A stretch of DNA of 64,000 nt from Neoarius graeffei (taxonomy: Eukaryota > Chordata > Actinopteri > Siluriformes > Ariidae), in NCBI RefSeq assembly GCF_027579695.1, contig NC_083576.1:33276760-33340759 (forward strand). Direction: 5' to 3'. The position numbers and the translations under genes were made by a program. The notes under the pieces were generated by a model. That model saw only the letters and a list, made by a program, of their open reading frames with translations. It searched no databases and was not told where the DNA came from. This document shows, piece by piece, positions 43,416 to 56,114 of the stretch. Position 1 is the stretch's first letter. Each line of letters starts with the position of its first letter.

Positions 43416-43786
43416 GGGCGGCACGGTGGTGTAGTGGTTAGCGCTGTCGCCTCACAGCAAGAAGGTCCTGGGTTCGAGCCCCGGGGCTGGCGAGGGCCTT
43501 TCTGTGTGGAGTTTGCATGTTCTCCCCGTGTCCGCGTGGGTTCCCTCCGGGTGCTCCGGTTTCCCCCACAGTCCAAAGACATGCAGGTTAGGTTAACTGG
43601 TGACTCTAAATTGACCGTAGGTGTGAGTGTGAATGGTTGTCTGTGTCTATGTGTCAGCCCTGTGATGACCTGGCGACTTGTCCAGGGTGTACCCCGCCTT
43701 TCGCCCGTAGTCAGCTGGGACAGGCTCCAGCTTGCCTGCGACCCTGTAGAAGGATAAAGCGGCTAGAGATAATGAGATGAGATGAG
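43416..43786 (+). repeat. tRNA-derived SINE with perfect 13-bp TSD
   Basis: Young SINE family, intact A and B boxes, (GATGA)n tail. The TSD AAATACATAAAGC is at 43403-43415 and 43787-43799. It lies about 270 bp upstream of the carrier exon, probably in its intron. Confidence 0.93.
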
Positions 43787-43799
43787 AAATACATAAAGC

Positions 43800-44056
43800 T
43801 CTGACATCCGGGGGCTCAAATCATTTTCAGTCATTAAGGTGTAGAAACATCTGTTACATTACTTTATGAAAACCTAAAGCACGCTTTCATTTTGGAACAT
43901 TTTTGCAAGAAAGGAAATAAGAAGAAACTGCAGAGATCTGAATCGTTTCTTAATTTTACATTCAGTCCTCAGTACTGAACACAAGTGTGAACAATATACT
44001 GATGTGTGTTACTTAGTATGAAAACTAATTTTATCTCTTTTTTTTTTCTGCCCCAG
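43800..44056 (+). other. intron end with splice acceptor for slc25a53-like exon
   Basis: A polypyrimidine tract (TCTCTTTTTTTTTTTCTGCCCCAG) ends at AG 44055-44056, two bases before the ATG. An upstream non-coding exon must exist; I cannot place it. Confidence 0.7.
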
Positions 44057-44955
44057 CAATGTGCTATTCACCAAAGAGAGAAATGCAGCCAAATCTTGCA
44101 GACAGCAATGGAAAGCATGATGTCTCAGAGCCAGGTATTTCTTTCCATAGTTATATGAATGGTGGAATGTCCAGCCTCATCTGCACTGTCATCACTTTCC
44201 CCATGTACAAAACTGTGTTTCGCCAGCAGTTGCACAGCACACTGATCCATGAGGCTGTGCTGCAGTTATATGAGGAAGGGCTGCTGAAACTTTACCGTGG
44301 AGTAGTGCCACCTTTGCTAATGAAGACTCTTCAGGGAACCATCCTCTTTGGCCTCCAGAACACCCTCTTACAGCAGCTATCCCCTTGGGCTGGATCATAT
44401 TTTCCCAGGGCAATGCTTCCTGCCCTGGCTGGGCTTGGGACAGGGATAGTGGAGGGTTTATTTTTTACCCCCTTTGAGCGTGTACAGAGTATCCTACAAA
44501 ACAGTGGCAATGACCATAGCCTTCCCACTCTCAGCAAAATTGTGGGCAGGATGAGGTCCGAAACTTTAGTTAATGGGTGGTACCGAGCTTTTTTCCCCAC
44601 TCTTACTCGCAACGCATTAGGGAGCAGTCTTTACTTTGGCCTGAAGGATCCATTGTCCAGATTATTACGCGAGCAAGATTGTCCCCCCATAGCCTCATCT
44701 TTTGTGTCAGGGATGGTGAGCTCCATTATGATCAGCTTGCCTTTGTATCCACTTTCAGTGTTGGTAGCTAACATGCAGGCCCAGGTCGGTGGAGACAACC
44801 TGGGGGTGAGGGCCAGCTGGCATCAGCTGTGGCAGAAACGACAGCAAAGTCTGGTATTGCTGTATCGTGGAGGATCGTTAGTAATCCTGCGCTCTTGCAT
44901 CTCCTGGGGCATCACCACTGCCATATACGACCAACTGATGAAACGCTCAACCTGA
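44057..44955 (+). CDS. slc25a53: SLC25 mitochondrial carrier, slc25a53-like (coding exon; ATG at 44059)
   Basis: A 298-residue protein in one coding exon; the stop TGA ends at 44955. Three carrier repeats are visible, each with the family's Pro-kinked helix. Repeat 1 has FPMYKTVFRQQ (47-57), repeat 2 TPFERVQ (137-143) and repeat 3 YPLSVLVANMQ (230-240). Only repeat 2 keeps the acidic/basic P-x-E-x-x pattern; the atypical repeats 1 and 3 are typical of the SLC25A51/52/53 branch. Blocks such as GSSLYFGLKDP (188-198) and LLYRGGSLVILRS (267-279) point to SLC25A53 rather than A51/A52. The product should sit in the inner mitochondrial membrane with six transmembrane helices. A51/A52 carry NAD+; no substrate is established for A53 to my knowledge. 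No stop or frameshift; it appears to be the only functional host gene here. Confidence 0.9.
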
Positions 44956-46671
44956 GGAACACTATCAGCAAAACTTCTCCTCTGGAAGGTGGATTATATT
45001 GAATCTTTGACAATATGCATTTAACCAGTCAACCCATCTTAGGCAACCCCCAAGGTTTCATTGCTAACAGTGACTAAATATTGCTCTGAAATGAATAACA
45101 GGGCTGATCATTTCACTAGCATCCATACTGATGCCATAAGGATATTAAGGACATTCAAATGATTAATTTAAATGTATTTTTTTTATTAATAATTTACTTT
45201 CACTCTGTAATTTGGATAAGAGTTGCACCTTCAGTTAGTATCATTATCATTTAAAATGAAATTTTTTTTTAAAATGAGAACATTTCTTCTCTGCATGATC
45301 TTCAGGAAATTTTGATCATGTAACTTCCTGCTGAACATGTGACTTGTGGAATATTTCTCAAGTATGGGATGTTAAATGGGTTCACATATGCATTACAGCA
45401 TTTTGCCAATGTGTGGTTAAATGTAGTTATAGTGGACTGGGACAGGTAATAGTGCTGTTTTCTAAACTCTGTAGCGAAATTTTATTCATGTTTTAATTTA
45501 TAAATGTTTTAATTTGTTTATCCGAAACATACTCATAAGCTGTTGTGAAGGACACTTGTGTTTAAAACTCATTGTGCCTTTGTTTTATAGGTGTAGATAT
45601 TTGGAAATTTATTATCATTGGTGGGACACAAATGGCCAAGTATGTGTAATCACATCCCGAGTACATGAGTAAACAAAGTATTTTTAACTATATTGTTTCG
45701 CCAGCAAATTATAGTTCATTGGACCAACATGGCCAGGTCTTAAGGTGAAGTAAATTAATAAAACTGGACCAAAAATTCAGTCAATCTTTTTGTGCACTGT
45801 ATTTCCAATAGTTTACATAACTCTCTATTCACCTGAGGGCATTAAGCCTTTTATCTCAGGGTTACAATTAGAGAGGTACTTTTAAAGTCAAGACCAGTGC
45901 CAAAATGTATATTCTACTTAGAAGGACAAGAATCTTTGCATGCCATCAAGTGAATTGTGAATATAATCTCGTACACAATTACTCGAAATATAATAATTTA
46001 AAAATGTTATCTCGGCTTTGCAAACGAAAAAAATTAGAGTGGATAACCATTATATTGGATGAATACCCACCTAATGCTCAAATGACTGGATTTCAGTAGC
46101 CTGGGCCCGCCCATCCTAAGCGTGACGCAACACGAGGGCCTGTTGCGAGCTTAGCTTTGAAGTCGCGTTAGCCAGACTAGGATTTCAGGTGCTCACTTCT
46201 CTATCTTGTATAACCTTGCTCAACTAAAAGATAGAAATGTATTTTTGTGGTACAGCTTTAGCTGACCTACCTGAAATGACCTACTGGCTTTGAATAGCTG
46301 TTTTCTTTTTAAAATTAGAATAGGTGCATCACAATTATCCATGCCACCTACATGGAATGTGCTGCTCAGACTCTGAAACAAATATACTGAGATAAAAATC
46401 TTTCTATCGAAGTGATCAGCAGCATGCACACTCAGCCACTATTCTCATAGCCTTTTGCGCATTTTTTTTTTTAAAAGCAAAGTCTTAGTTTATTTTTATT
46501 CATTTATACGCTTCATAGATGCATTCAGTATTCACTTTAATTTTACTTCGGTATGTGATTTTAACTGTTCTCTAGCGACATCAGGTGTTTTGGTGCCCTC
46601 CTGTGGTATTTATGGGCCATGCTCTGTATAATTCCTCAAAAATGGTTGTGAAAGAGATTTATTATACAACC
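44956..46671 (+). other. slc25a53-like 3' UTR and downstream intergenic
   Basis: The 3' UTR probably extends to the AATAAA at 45757-45762. Downstream is AT-rich. A short inverted-repeat-like block at about 46098-46182 (AGCCTGGGCCCGCCC ... GTTAGCCAGACTAGG) is probably a MITE remnant. No other gene seen. Confidence 0.5.
45757..45762 (+). terminator. candidate polyadenylation signal of slc25a53-like gene
   Basis: First good AATAAA downstream of the stop, about 800 bp away. A plausible end of the mRNA, not proven. Confidence 0.45.
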
Positions 46672-46790
46672 CCAAATCAGAAAAAGGTGGGACAGCATGT
46701 TGAAATTGAAATTAAAACTAAAAACAACGAAGTAATCTTTGACCTGTATTGCACTCAAAACCAAACAGCACATTATTTGATATTTTACCT
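46672..46790. mobile_element. left end of a mariner-type MITE cut by the LTR element
   Basis: TA followed by CAACCCCAAATCAGAAAAAG and GTGGGACAGCATG, the familiar end of fish mariner elements. The LTR element inserted at 46791. The other half is not clearly recovered beyond 58071. Confidence 0.6.
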
Positions 46791-48393
46791 TGTAGGTGCA
46801 ATTGGTAATTAAGTGATCAATCTAATTAAATCAGTCTCATTAATTATTGTCATTGAATCAGTCTCATTGAATAATTCTCATTGAATCAGTCTCATATTAT
46901 CATTAAATCACTCATGGAATCAGTCTCATTGGATCAGTCTCATTAATTAATACCATTAATTTTGGTGCTTAATAATAAATTACCAAACAGCTAAATTATG
47001 GTATATTCCAAATTATTATGATCACTTACCATATTACATAAATCATATGCACCTTGGAATTCATGAGATTTGGGCGACTTCAAAAGTATTGGAACAGCAA
47101 ATGAACACAGTTTCATTAATTAATTGAATTTATTATAACAAAGATAAAATTAATAGCAGTTGGAATCATTATATACAAATATGATGATATGCTTGATGAG
47201 TGTGTGTGTGAGTGTGTTGTGATGAAGACAAAAGATTAGCTTTGTGTGCTAATTAAGATGTGTTTGTGTGTGTGAGGCCTGGTGACCACGTGTTTCTAAG
47301 TAACACAAGAGAGTTAGCTTTGGTTGCTAAGACAAAGGAATGCTAGCTAGGGTGTGTTTGTGCATGGGGGAGTTGACCACGTGTTTCTAAGTAAAACAAA
47401 GAATTAGCTTTGGTTGCTAAGACAAAGGAATGCTAGCTAAGGTGTGTTTGTGCGTGGGGGAGTTGACCACGTGTTTCTAAGTAAAACAAAGAATTAGCGC
47501 GTATTGCTAATGAGACAAAAGAATTAGCCATAGGCTAATTTCACTAGCTTATAATATTACTAAATCCACTGAAATCTTGATGAGGTCAAAATGTGTAATA
47601 AGGAAATTGAGGATGTTAGTAAGGAATAAAGAGAAGCATGCACAGCCTATCTATTAAACAATTGAGAGGTCAAAAACAAAATAGAACAATCATCAATTCA
47701 ACACAGAGTGTCTACAGTGTACACAATTAAACCGTTCCTGAGTTTAATTCACACTCCTTAATAAAAGCTAATTCCTAAGGCTAGGTTTTTGCCGAAAATG
47801 CCAAGTCTTACTTCAGTATCTTGCTTATAGCAAGATTATGGAGATATGTTCCGAGACTTTGGAGTTTCCGTTGTGAAGCACGTGAGTCGCTCCGTGAAGC
47901 GCAGAGAATTTCTTGGTCTGACGCGTGGTCGCTTGTGATGAAAAGAAAGTCTCTGATCAGACCATGTGCACAGCTTTTTAATTAGAAGGATCCGGTCGCT
48001 TCTAAACTTTAAATTAAAACTGCTCTGGGCTGAAGTTTTGTACGTACTTATAAGGAACAAACAAAACCGGTTGTAACTCTATTTGAGTTTAAAATCGCGC
48101 GATTCTGGATTTTTACAGTGGCCAAAGGTAAACAAAAATCGCGCTGAATCGTGGATGCTCTGAGAGCAGATGTCTCCTTTTGTCTGTTACCGCGTGGTTC
48201 ACAGAGCCGAGGAGATAGTGTCTCTTTATGCCTACGGATCCAAGTCCCAGGACCAAAGAGAAAGAAGGAAGCGTTGCTCAGTTTCTTATGCTTTCATGGA
48301 GGATGTGACATTGGAAATCCCGCCCAGGCGTGATGTAGGTCAACGCGGAAGTTGGTGATGGGAGTTGTAGTTTTTAAAGGGACTATACCTACA
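46791..48393 (-). repeat. 3' LTR (1603 bp)
   Basis: On the minus strand this is the downstream LTR. It contains two units of a ~90-bp tandem repeat (TTGCTAAGACAAAGGAATGC...CACGTGTTTCTAAGTAAAAC) at about 47320-47500. Confidence 0.88.
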
Positions 48394-48405
48394 ATCCCCC
48401 TTTTG
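48394..48405 (-). promoter_or_regulatory. polypurine tract
   Basis: Minus-strand AAAAGGGGGAT immediately before the LTR start TGTAGG, the expected plus-strand primer. Confidence 0.65.
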
Positions 48406-50454
48406 GTCTCAGGGGTATGATGGAGTCGTAGCACTGAGAGCACAGTACCGTACAGTCCACGTATCCATAGCCCTTGCTCTGTACAGTCCATGGTGTCCTG
48501 TGAAAACTGGGTAAACTCATGAGTTCCAGTAAGACAGTTGGAGGCAGAGGCATTTTGAGCATATAATCACTCTATAGGCATTTGGGCATATGATCACTCT
48601 ATCTCAGTAGGTCAGAGTCACATCTAAAAAAAAATTAAACATTGAACATGAAACATATGAGTCATTCTATAATTAGGGGTACATCTCAAGTCCATGTGCT
48701 GTATTTGTCAGTTTCACTAACTATTAACTTCAGCCAATGATCTTTTGTACATTAGCACACATTTCTCTTTTATATAATACAAAAAAATCAACAAATTACA
48801 TCATTTTACTCTGCAAAAATGCATATATAATACTGGAATTTGGTGTTTTTATGCTGTCCGATTTTCCAAATGTCAGGTTTGGTCTTCATATTTACATTTT
48901 AAAAAAAGGTTTTTGTTTAAAATTTTTACAAATATTTATTCATGGTAATTATTATAATATGACAAAAGTGTTTAAAAGCCTAAAATGCTTTATATTATAA
49001 ATTAAATGAAGAATTTTGTGTGCGTCCGAGAAACTTATGTCAACTGTGTTACCCACTGAACCCCCCCCCCCCCCATAAATCGGCAAATGGTTTGGTCCTA
49101 AGTCATGTGACCAACATCATGTGATGTCATATCCTCTTTGGTGGGAAATTTGAAGACCGTGTGGTAAGTTTTGAGTTCACCTCTTCAATATTTTCATCAA
49201 TACTGTTGTATAGTCCTAGAGAGGGTTAATTGTCTGTCAACTGTGTTGTCAACATATTCATATAAACCTGATTTAGAAATTGTATTTACAAAGTATACAG
49301 CTAAAGATAATAAAAATATCAAATCAAATCAAGTTTATTTGTACAGCGCTTTTAACAATAAACATTGTTGCAAAGCAGCTTTACAGAATTTGAACGACTT
49401 AAAACATGAGCTAATTTTATCCCTAATCTATCCCCAATGAGCAAGCCTGTGGCGACGGTGGCAAGGAAAAACTCCCCCAGACGACATGAGGAAGAAACCT
49501 CGAGAGGAACCAGACTCAAAAGGGAACCCATCCTCATTTGGGCAACAACAGACAGCCTGACTATAATATTAACAGTTTTAACAGGTATAACCCTCAACTG
49601 TCCTCATGGGGCCGTCCTTCACAGGAGTGGGGCGATAAAACTCCGACCAGACACAGGGCACCAGGATGGATCAAGCAGGTCCGAGGGGCAGAAGAGGCCA
49701 GCATCTCAATCCCAGGATCAACATGTAACTCAGAGGGACAGATATGGGGGGGAAGAGAGAGAGAGAAAGAAAACACGTTGTTAGGTATGCCCTAAAAATG
49801 ACAAGTATTAAATCTGTGTGGTAGGCTCGCAGAGACGAGAGTCTTTACATCAGGCATAACACACAATGGCATGTTAATATGGTAAAAAATATATCATGAC
49901 CTGCTCTGGCTGGATGCTTGACTGGGTGATGGGAGCACACTCCTCAGCAATGATGAGATGCAGATGGGACCCTTAGGCCTGGCCAAGACAATTCAGTTAC
50001 ATTTCACCGGGTCTGGGACATGCGACAGAATGTCTGACGGCCGATTCCCTGCAGGCTACGATAGCCAGTCGAGGTCCCCACCGTCTCCACCAAAAGATTT
50101 CCTGTTGACTCCATGTAACTCAGAGGGACAGATTTGGGGTGAGGGGGAGAGAAAGAAAACACAGGTGGTTAGGTATGCCCAATGTCACCTGAATAAGTAG
50201 GAACAGTATACATATTGCACCGAGTACAAGCAGGGACTCCGGCAACTAACTATGACAGCATAACTAAAAGGAGAGAGCCAGAAGGTAACACAGGCATGAG
50301 GGAGCCCCGGGACATAAAGCAGCCAGCCACTACACCGTCAACAAACTCGAGTGAGCAAGCGAGTGGGGACTGACAGCATCCATACATCCCAGTTTACCAA
50401 AACACTCTATGTCTGAGGACCCTCCAGATCTACTCCTTTACCTCATAAACACCA

Positions 50455-51918
50455 TTAACAAAAGGCTTGACTAAACAGATATGTTTTCAGCCTAGACTTA
50501 AATGCTGAGACTGTGTCTGATTCCCGAACATTACTTGGAAGGCTGTTCCATAACAGTGGGGCTTTGTAAGAAAAGGCTCTGTCCCCTGATGTAGCCTTCA
50601 CTATACAAGGTACCAGCAGATAGCCTGCACCTTTTGATCTAAGTAGGCGTGGCGGGTCATAGAGGAGCAGAAGTTCACTCAGGTACTGTGGTGCGAGACC
50701 ATTTAGTGCTTTAAAGGTCAATAGTAGTATTTTATAATCAATACGAAACTTGATTGGGAGCCAATGCAGTGTGGACAAGACAGGCGTGATGTGGTCACAT
50801 TTTCTAGTTCTAGTAAGGACTCTTGCTGCGGCATTTTGAACTAACTGGAGCTTGTTTATGCACTTATTGGAACATCCAGACAGTAAGGCATTACAATAAT
50901 CCAACCTGGAGGTAACGAAAGCATGGACTAGTTTTTCTGCATCATGCAATGACATTAAATTTCTTATCTTTGCAATATTTCTGAGATGAAAGAAAGCTAT
51001 CCGGGTGATGTTATCAATGTGAGTTTCGAATGAAAGACTGGGGTCAATAATCACTCCGAGGTCTTTTACTGCTGCACGTGAAGAAACAGAAAGGCCATCC
51101 AGAGTTACTGTGTAATCAGAAAACTTACTTCTAGCTGTATGTGGTCCTAGCACAAGTACTTCAGTCTTGTCAGAGTTAAGCAGAAGGAAATTAATAAGCA
51201 TCCAGTGTCTAATGTCCTTAACACATACCTCAATTTTATTAAGCTGGTGTCTCTCATCAGGTTTTGCAGAGACATACAACTGTGTGTCATCAGCATAACA
51301 GTGGAAACTAATACAATGTTTACGAATAATATCGCCCAGAGGTAACATATATAGAGAAAAAAGCAGTGGACCCAAGACAGAACCTTGTGGAACACCAAAC
51401 TTTACCTCGGTACGTCTAGAAATATCACCATTTATATCAACATACTGATAACGATCAGTTAGATAAGACCTGAGCCAGGAGAGGGCCATTCCCTTAACTC
51501 CCACAACATTTTCTAGTCTATCCAGAAGAATGGAATGATCAATGGTATCAAATGCTGCACTAAGGTCAAGCAACACAAGTAGCGAGACACAGCCCTGATT
51601 AGACGCCAACAGTAGATCGTTTACTACTTTAACCAGTGCTGTCTCTGTGCTATGATGAGGTCTAAATCCTGACTGATACATTTCATGGATGTTATTCCTA
51701 TGTAAATATGAGCATAACTGCTGTGCCACAGCTTTTTCAAGGATCTTGGAGATAAAGGGGAGGTTTGATATTGGCCGATAATTGGACAGCTGACAGGGAT
51801 CAAGGTCAGGTTTTTTAATCAGGGGTTTGATAACTGCTAGTTTAAAGGATTTGGGTACATAGCCAATCATAAGAGAAGAATTTATTATTTTTAGAAGCGG
51901 TTCAATTACTCCAGGCAT
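50455..51918 (-). pseudogene. L2 LINE reverse transcriptase
   Basis: 487 open codons containing the RT fingers ([28 protein letters not shown]), [40 protein letters not shown], the catalytic CYADDTQLY and the post-RT thumb with [22 protein letters not shown]. It is a long, well-kept RT, separated by a frameshift from the endonuclease frame upstream. Activity is lost by that frameshift and the 5' truncation. Confidence 0.9.
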
Positions 51919-51997
51919 TATCTGTTTGAATAGATGTGTCGGTAAGGGATCTAGTACGCAAGTTGAGGCTTTTGATGTAGAGATTAATGAAAGTAAT

Positions 51998-52912
51998 TCA
52001 GTTTCTTTTAGGGGAGTAAAACATTCTAACTGATGATCTGATAGTTATATTGTTAACTACAAGGTCACTTTCATTGTCTAACCTTAAATTAGTAGTTTGA
52101 ATTTTTTGTCGGATATTCTCAATTTTGTCATTAAAAAAATTCATAAAGTCGTTGCTACTACATACTGCAGGTGTGCATGTGTTGATAGTGGACTTATTCG
52201 TGGTTAATTTTGCTACAGTATTAAATAGGAATCTAGGATTATTTTTGTTATCTTCTATTAGGGAGGAGAAATATGTTGATCTCGCAGCACTAAGAGCTTT
52301 TCTATACTTCAGGAAGCTCTCCTTCCAAGCTAATTTGAACACTACCAATTTTGTTTGACGCCATTTACGTTCCAATTTTCGAGTGGTCTGTTTTAATGTG
52401 CGAGTGTCATCATTATACCAGGGTGCTAATTTTTTGTCTCTGACCATTTTCCTTTTTAGAGGAGCTACATTATCTAAAGTATGGCGGAATGTTGACTCTA
52501 AGCATTCAGTTGCCTGATCAAGTTCTGCAGGGGCTGACAGTGACCCAATCAAAGTTGACAGCTCTGGGAGATCATTTATAAAGCTCTGTGCAGTAGTTGA
52601 CGTGAAAGTACGTTTAATACAGTAGCGTGGTGAGGTGCATATATTATTACTCAGACATATTTTGAATGAGATGAGACAATGATCTGAGATAACTTCAGAC
52701 TGTGGAAGTATGACTATATTGTCTACGTTTAATCTGAACGTTAGTATTAGATCAAGGGTGTGACCACCATTATGGGTCGGTCCTATGACATTCTGCTTAA
52801 TCCCGACTGAATCTAAGATGGACACAAACGCTGTTTTTAAAGGGTCTTCTGGGTTATCGAAGTGAATATTAAAATCTCCGACAACTAAAGCTTTGTCTAA
52901 GGAAATAACCAA
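51998..52912 (-). pseudogene. L2 LINE endonuclease C-terminal half and linker
   Basis: Begins just before VVGDFNIHFD, the APE motif with catalytic Asp, then GGHTLDLILTF and SDHCLISF (catalytic His). The linker follows with WYNDDTRTLKQTTRKLERKWRQTK. The N-terminal half of the endonuclease is missing (5' truncation). Confidence 0.88.
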
Positions 52913-54044
52913 ATCTGAGATAAAATCTGCAAATATGAATTGATTAAGGTCTTGTAGTGAAAGCTCTGAGGTCTGCAGTTAGCACAACACTCTAAAAATG
53001 GCCGAAATGTCAACTGTGTTACCGTCAACTGTGTTACCCATCAGCTATGACACAGTTGAGGAGGAGTATGTTTTTGTCACTTAATCTTCATATTGACAGA
53101 CAAACAAACAGAATGATTTAATATGTTCAATTTGTTAAATAAGCTACGTTTCTCTGAAATTGTGTCTAAATATTGTTTTAACAGTTCACCTGAATTCATC
53201 AGCTTATTTGTAGTTAAATTTAAAACAATAAAAAGCTCTTTTTATCCTAAAAAGTGTCCTCTTGTTCTTCTGCCCTGTCAACTGCATTACTCCCGTCAAT
53301 TGTGTTACATTACCTGTCAACTGTGTTGCAAGTGTTTTTTGTGCTATAAATCTCTTATGTGTTTGATGAACTGTAAAATAAAAGATTGGGGATTATCTCT
53401 GGATAGGGAAGTCTTGTATAAGGAGGGAGAACAACTCTAAATTCGACGTAACAAGGATTTATGTTGAAAAAAGTGTCATTCTGCATCACAGTGAACCATA
53501 AAATCCTATTTATGAAGCTCAAAATTCATATTTTCCATAACAGTTGTACAGATTAATTAAAAACATCTTGTTAATGGACTTAGGCACTTTCAAACAAATG
53601 TGTTTTCAAATGTGTAGTATTTTTATATATGTTTAAGATGACAACATTTGTCCGTAACACGGTTGACAAAATAAACAATCAAATGTTAATTTTCATTAAA
53701 ATATTTTAAAAGTAATTTAAGATTAAGCTTGGCAATTAATTTGTTTAGGAACTTGAGGGTATATACCATGGAAACATATAGGTTATTTATTGAAAAAGAA
53801 TACTGATATTTTGAGATTTTGCTTTACATGAAATGTACCCCTAATTATAGAATGACTCATATATACTTCATTTCCTATGCATAAAAAAACAAGAAAAGAG
53901 AAGAAATGAAGGAAGGAAAGAAGTGTTTGTGTTTGGGTTGGTAAACCTAATCTTCTAGAAAGGTATTGGGTTGGTGAATGTGACTGGGAATGTCAGTGTA
54001 CGCTTATGGTGAGTGAGGCGTACAAGCTAGGTGGACAGGATGGG

Positions 54045-54350
54045 CCTAACTATCGTCCCCGCCCCCGCCCCCCCCCCCCCCCCCCTTTTGGAGTAAGGAC
54101 TGTTCAAAGGCTTGATTTGATTGTTATGGAAATCGATATGAGAGCGTTTGATTGGGCCTGGATGTCCTAATGCGATATGCAATGGGGGACAGTTTTCCTA
54201 CGATCAAAAGGTCCCAACCAATGTGGTAGGAACTTTTTGAGACTTCTACCGGCTTGGTAAAGTTGAAATATAGGACTTTGTCGCCTATTTGATATTCGTG
54301 ATGGGAGGCTTTTCGGTCGTAGTAGGCCTTTTGCCCTTTTACGCTCGTTT
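54045..54350 (-). pseudogene. integrase C-terminal remnant of the LTR element
   Basis: Minus-strand reading shows YYDRKASHHEYQIGDKVLYF and a later HWLGPF, the SH3-like/GPF end of a Gypsy- or retrovirus-type integrase. It follows gag directly, so protease, RT, RNase H and most of integrase are deleted. A long G run (C on plus, 54068-54085) lies just beyond. Confidence 0.7.
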
Positions 54351-56114
54351 CTATTTATCTGTTGAGGGGTCTGACCTTTTTTGTAACAGTTCTTTAATCT
54401 CAGCCAACTGGGCTTTTACAGAGTCCAGCTCTGCGCGGAACTCACCAGGTTGGTCTGAGTCACTGTCTCGGTCATCTCTACCCCTACGTTTAGAGTTACG
54501 GTCTGAGCGCTCCTGCCGTCTCTGGCCAGAGCGGGGATGACGGTCTTGCTGCCAACCGCCTTGTTCCCTACGACCCTTTTCATGTGATGGGCGGTTGCCA
54601 TGGTCATTGTGGACTTGCCCTCGGTCCCTCCTGGCCTTACCTTGCCGATTCTTCCACTCACCCTGGTGATGGCTCGGCAAGGGGTGGTTCGGACCAGGAT
54701 TTCTCCAAGGGGGTCCCCCTTTTGGATCTTCACCTCATTCTAAGGCTAGCGGGGGCCCGCCTGCATCCTGGAGCCTAAGGACTCTGGGTTCATCATTGTT
54801 TCTGTCTGTGGGTTTAACAATGGTCTCCCAGGTCATTTGGGCTAGTTGCCTAATTTCCCTCATTGAGTAGCAACCTCGTCGACATGTCAGTGTGACTTGG
54901 GTCTGCACGCTTGGGTGGAGGTTATGTAAGAAGAGGGATTTAAAGCCTCTATCTTCTTCCAAGCCTGGTGCACTACTACCCTGGAAATAGGCAGTACGTA
55001 GCTGTCTATAATACTCATGAGGCGCCTCAGACCGTTTCTGTTTAATTTGTAATGCACACAATGTCATGGAGGTTTCATCTGTGTACGGCGCATATTCTTC
55101 CCTCATGTAATTGCGAAGTTTCGAATAACTATCGTGAACGCTTGGGGGTAGTGTCTCTAAAAAGGCACGAACGCTGCTACTGGAGGTCTTCCAGATCAGT
55201 TTAAGTTTCTCTCGCGTTGTGGCTTTCGGTAGGTCCATCAGGCATCGGTCAGTTTCTCATAAATAATCATTCACGTTTGTTCTTTTATTCTCAGGATCGA
55301 ATCGCTCAACATCGTTGGCAAGTAGGTCAATTTGCCGTAAGCGAAGAGTTTGGTGCACACCCTTGTGCGGCTTTCTTGGCTCTCCTGAGTACTCACTATC
55401 TAAGCTACTCTGGTATTGCTCCCGTTTCACACTAGATTCATAGCCTGATTCATCCGAAGATGGATCAGGGATACTGTAGCACACTGACCTGGGTGTGCTA
55501 TGGGTCTGGGCTCGGGATGAGCACAGTATGGCTCCACCCTGGCTAAACAACGAAGTCGTGTAGCAAGTTGATGGAGTTTGGCGGGGTGTCTGGTCCTCGA
55601 CCAGGTACTCTCCGGTGTCCGGTTCAGATGCCTCTTCCTGCTCTGAACTTTGGCACATTGTTGGGGGTCTTTCATGCCCCTCACGCCCTTCTTGGGGGGT
55701 CTGCTCCTCGGCAGCCCTCTTGGCAGCCTTGTCGGCTTTCTCTAGCCATTCGGCGCAATCATCAATGGAGTTTTTCAAGAGCTCATGCTCCCTATGTAAC
55801 TCATTATCGGCTGCCAGCTCGGCATTGCTGGTGGTCAGCCTTTCAACCTCTCCGCGGAGGCATCTGATTTCTGAATCAGTATCTCGGAAGTATGACAGGA
55901 ATAGCTTACCTAGTGCCTCTTGGACACCAATGGTTCTTTTTGGATCTCTCATATGTTTGTTCGAGTTATCTATATTGTTTTGGCATTCACTCTTACTCGT
56001 GTTTCTAATGTTTGCCTTTTCGGAGGCAGAGCAGTGAATGAGGCCAGCGATGACCTCAAGGAGAGACACGTCTTGAGCGTTGTCTTCAATTTTTGAGACA
56101 TGAGGGGATGCCAT
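54351..56114 (-). pseudogene. gag of the LTR element, two in-frame stops
   Basis: One minus-strand frame of about 588 codons from the ATG at 56114, interrupted by stops at 55257-55259 and 54735-54737. The first part has a coiled-coil-like segment (IRCLRGEVERLTTSNAEL) and an acidic, Ser/Thr-rich linker. The middle has a capsid-like helical domain (FLETLPPSVHDSYSKL, then FKSLFLHNLHPSVQTQV). The end is very basic and Arg-rich with no clear CCHC knuckle, resembling the glycine-arginine tails of some Gag proteins. Assignment to gag rests on position after the LTR and the capsid-like segment. Confidence 0.72.

Larger units (their letters stand above)
49318..52985 (-). mobile_element. L2-clade LINE, 5'-truncated
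   Basis: The 3' end on the minus strand reads AAAGCGCTGTACAAATAAAC followed by a TTGATTTGATTTGAT tail, the L2-type end. Coding remnants cover the second half of the APE endonuclease and a complete RT. The 5' edge is near 52985. It sits in the TIR element. Confidence 0.88.
48659..53858. mobile_element. TIR DNA element with repeated GTCAACTGTGTTAC motif
   Basis: Perfect 26-bp TIRs (48659-48684 and 53833-53858) start GAGTCATTCTATAATTAGGG, flanked by ATAT on each side (48655-48658 and 53859-53862). Without the L2 LINE inside it the element is about 1.5 kb. GTCAACTGTGTTAC or a close variant occurs at 49039, 49236, 53009, 53024, 53277, 53295 and 53316, and inverted at 53654. No transposase was recognised. 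Superfamily unknown. Confidence 0.7.

Noticed and set aside
46585-46812. 75-residue open frame before the 3' LTR
   Set aside because: Runs from unique DNA across a mariner end into the LTR; no domain and no conservation expected.
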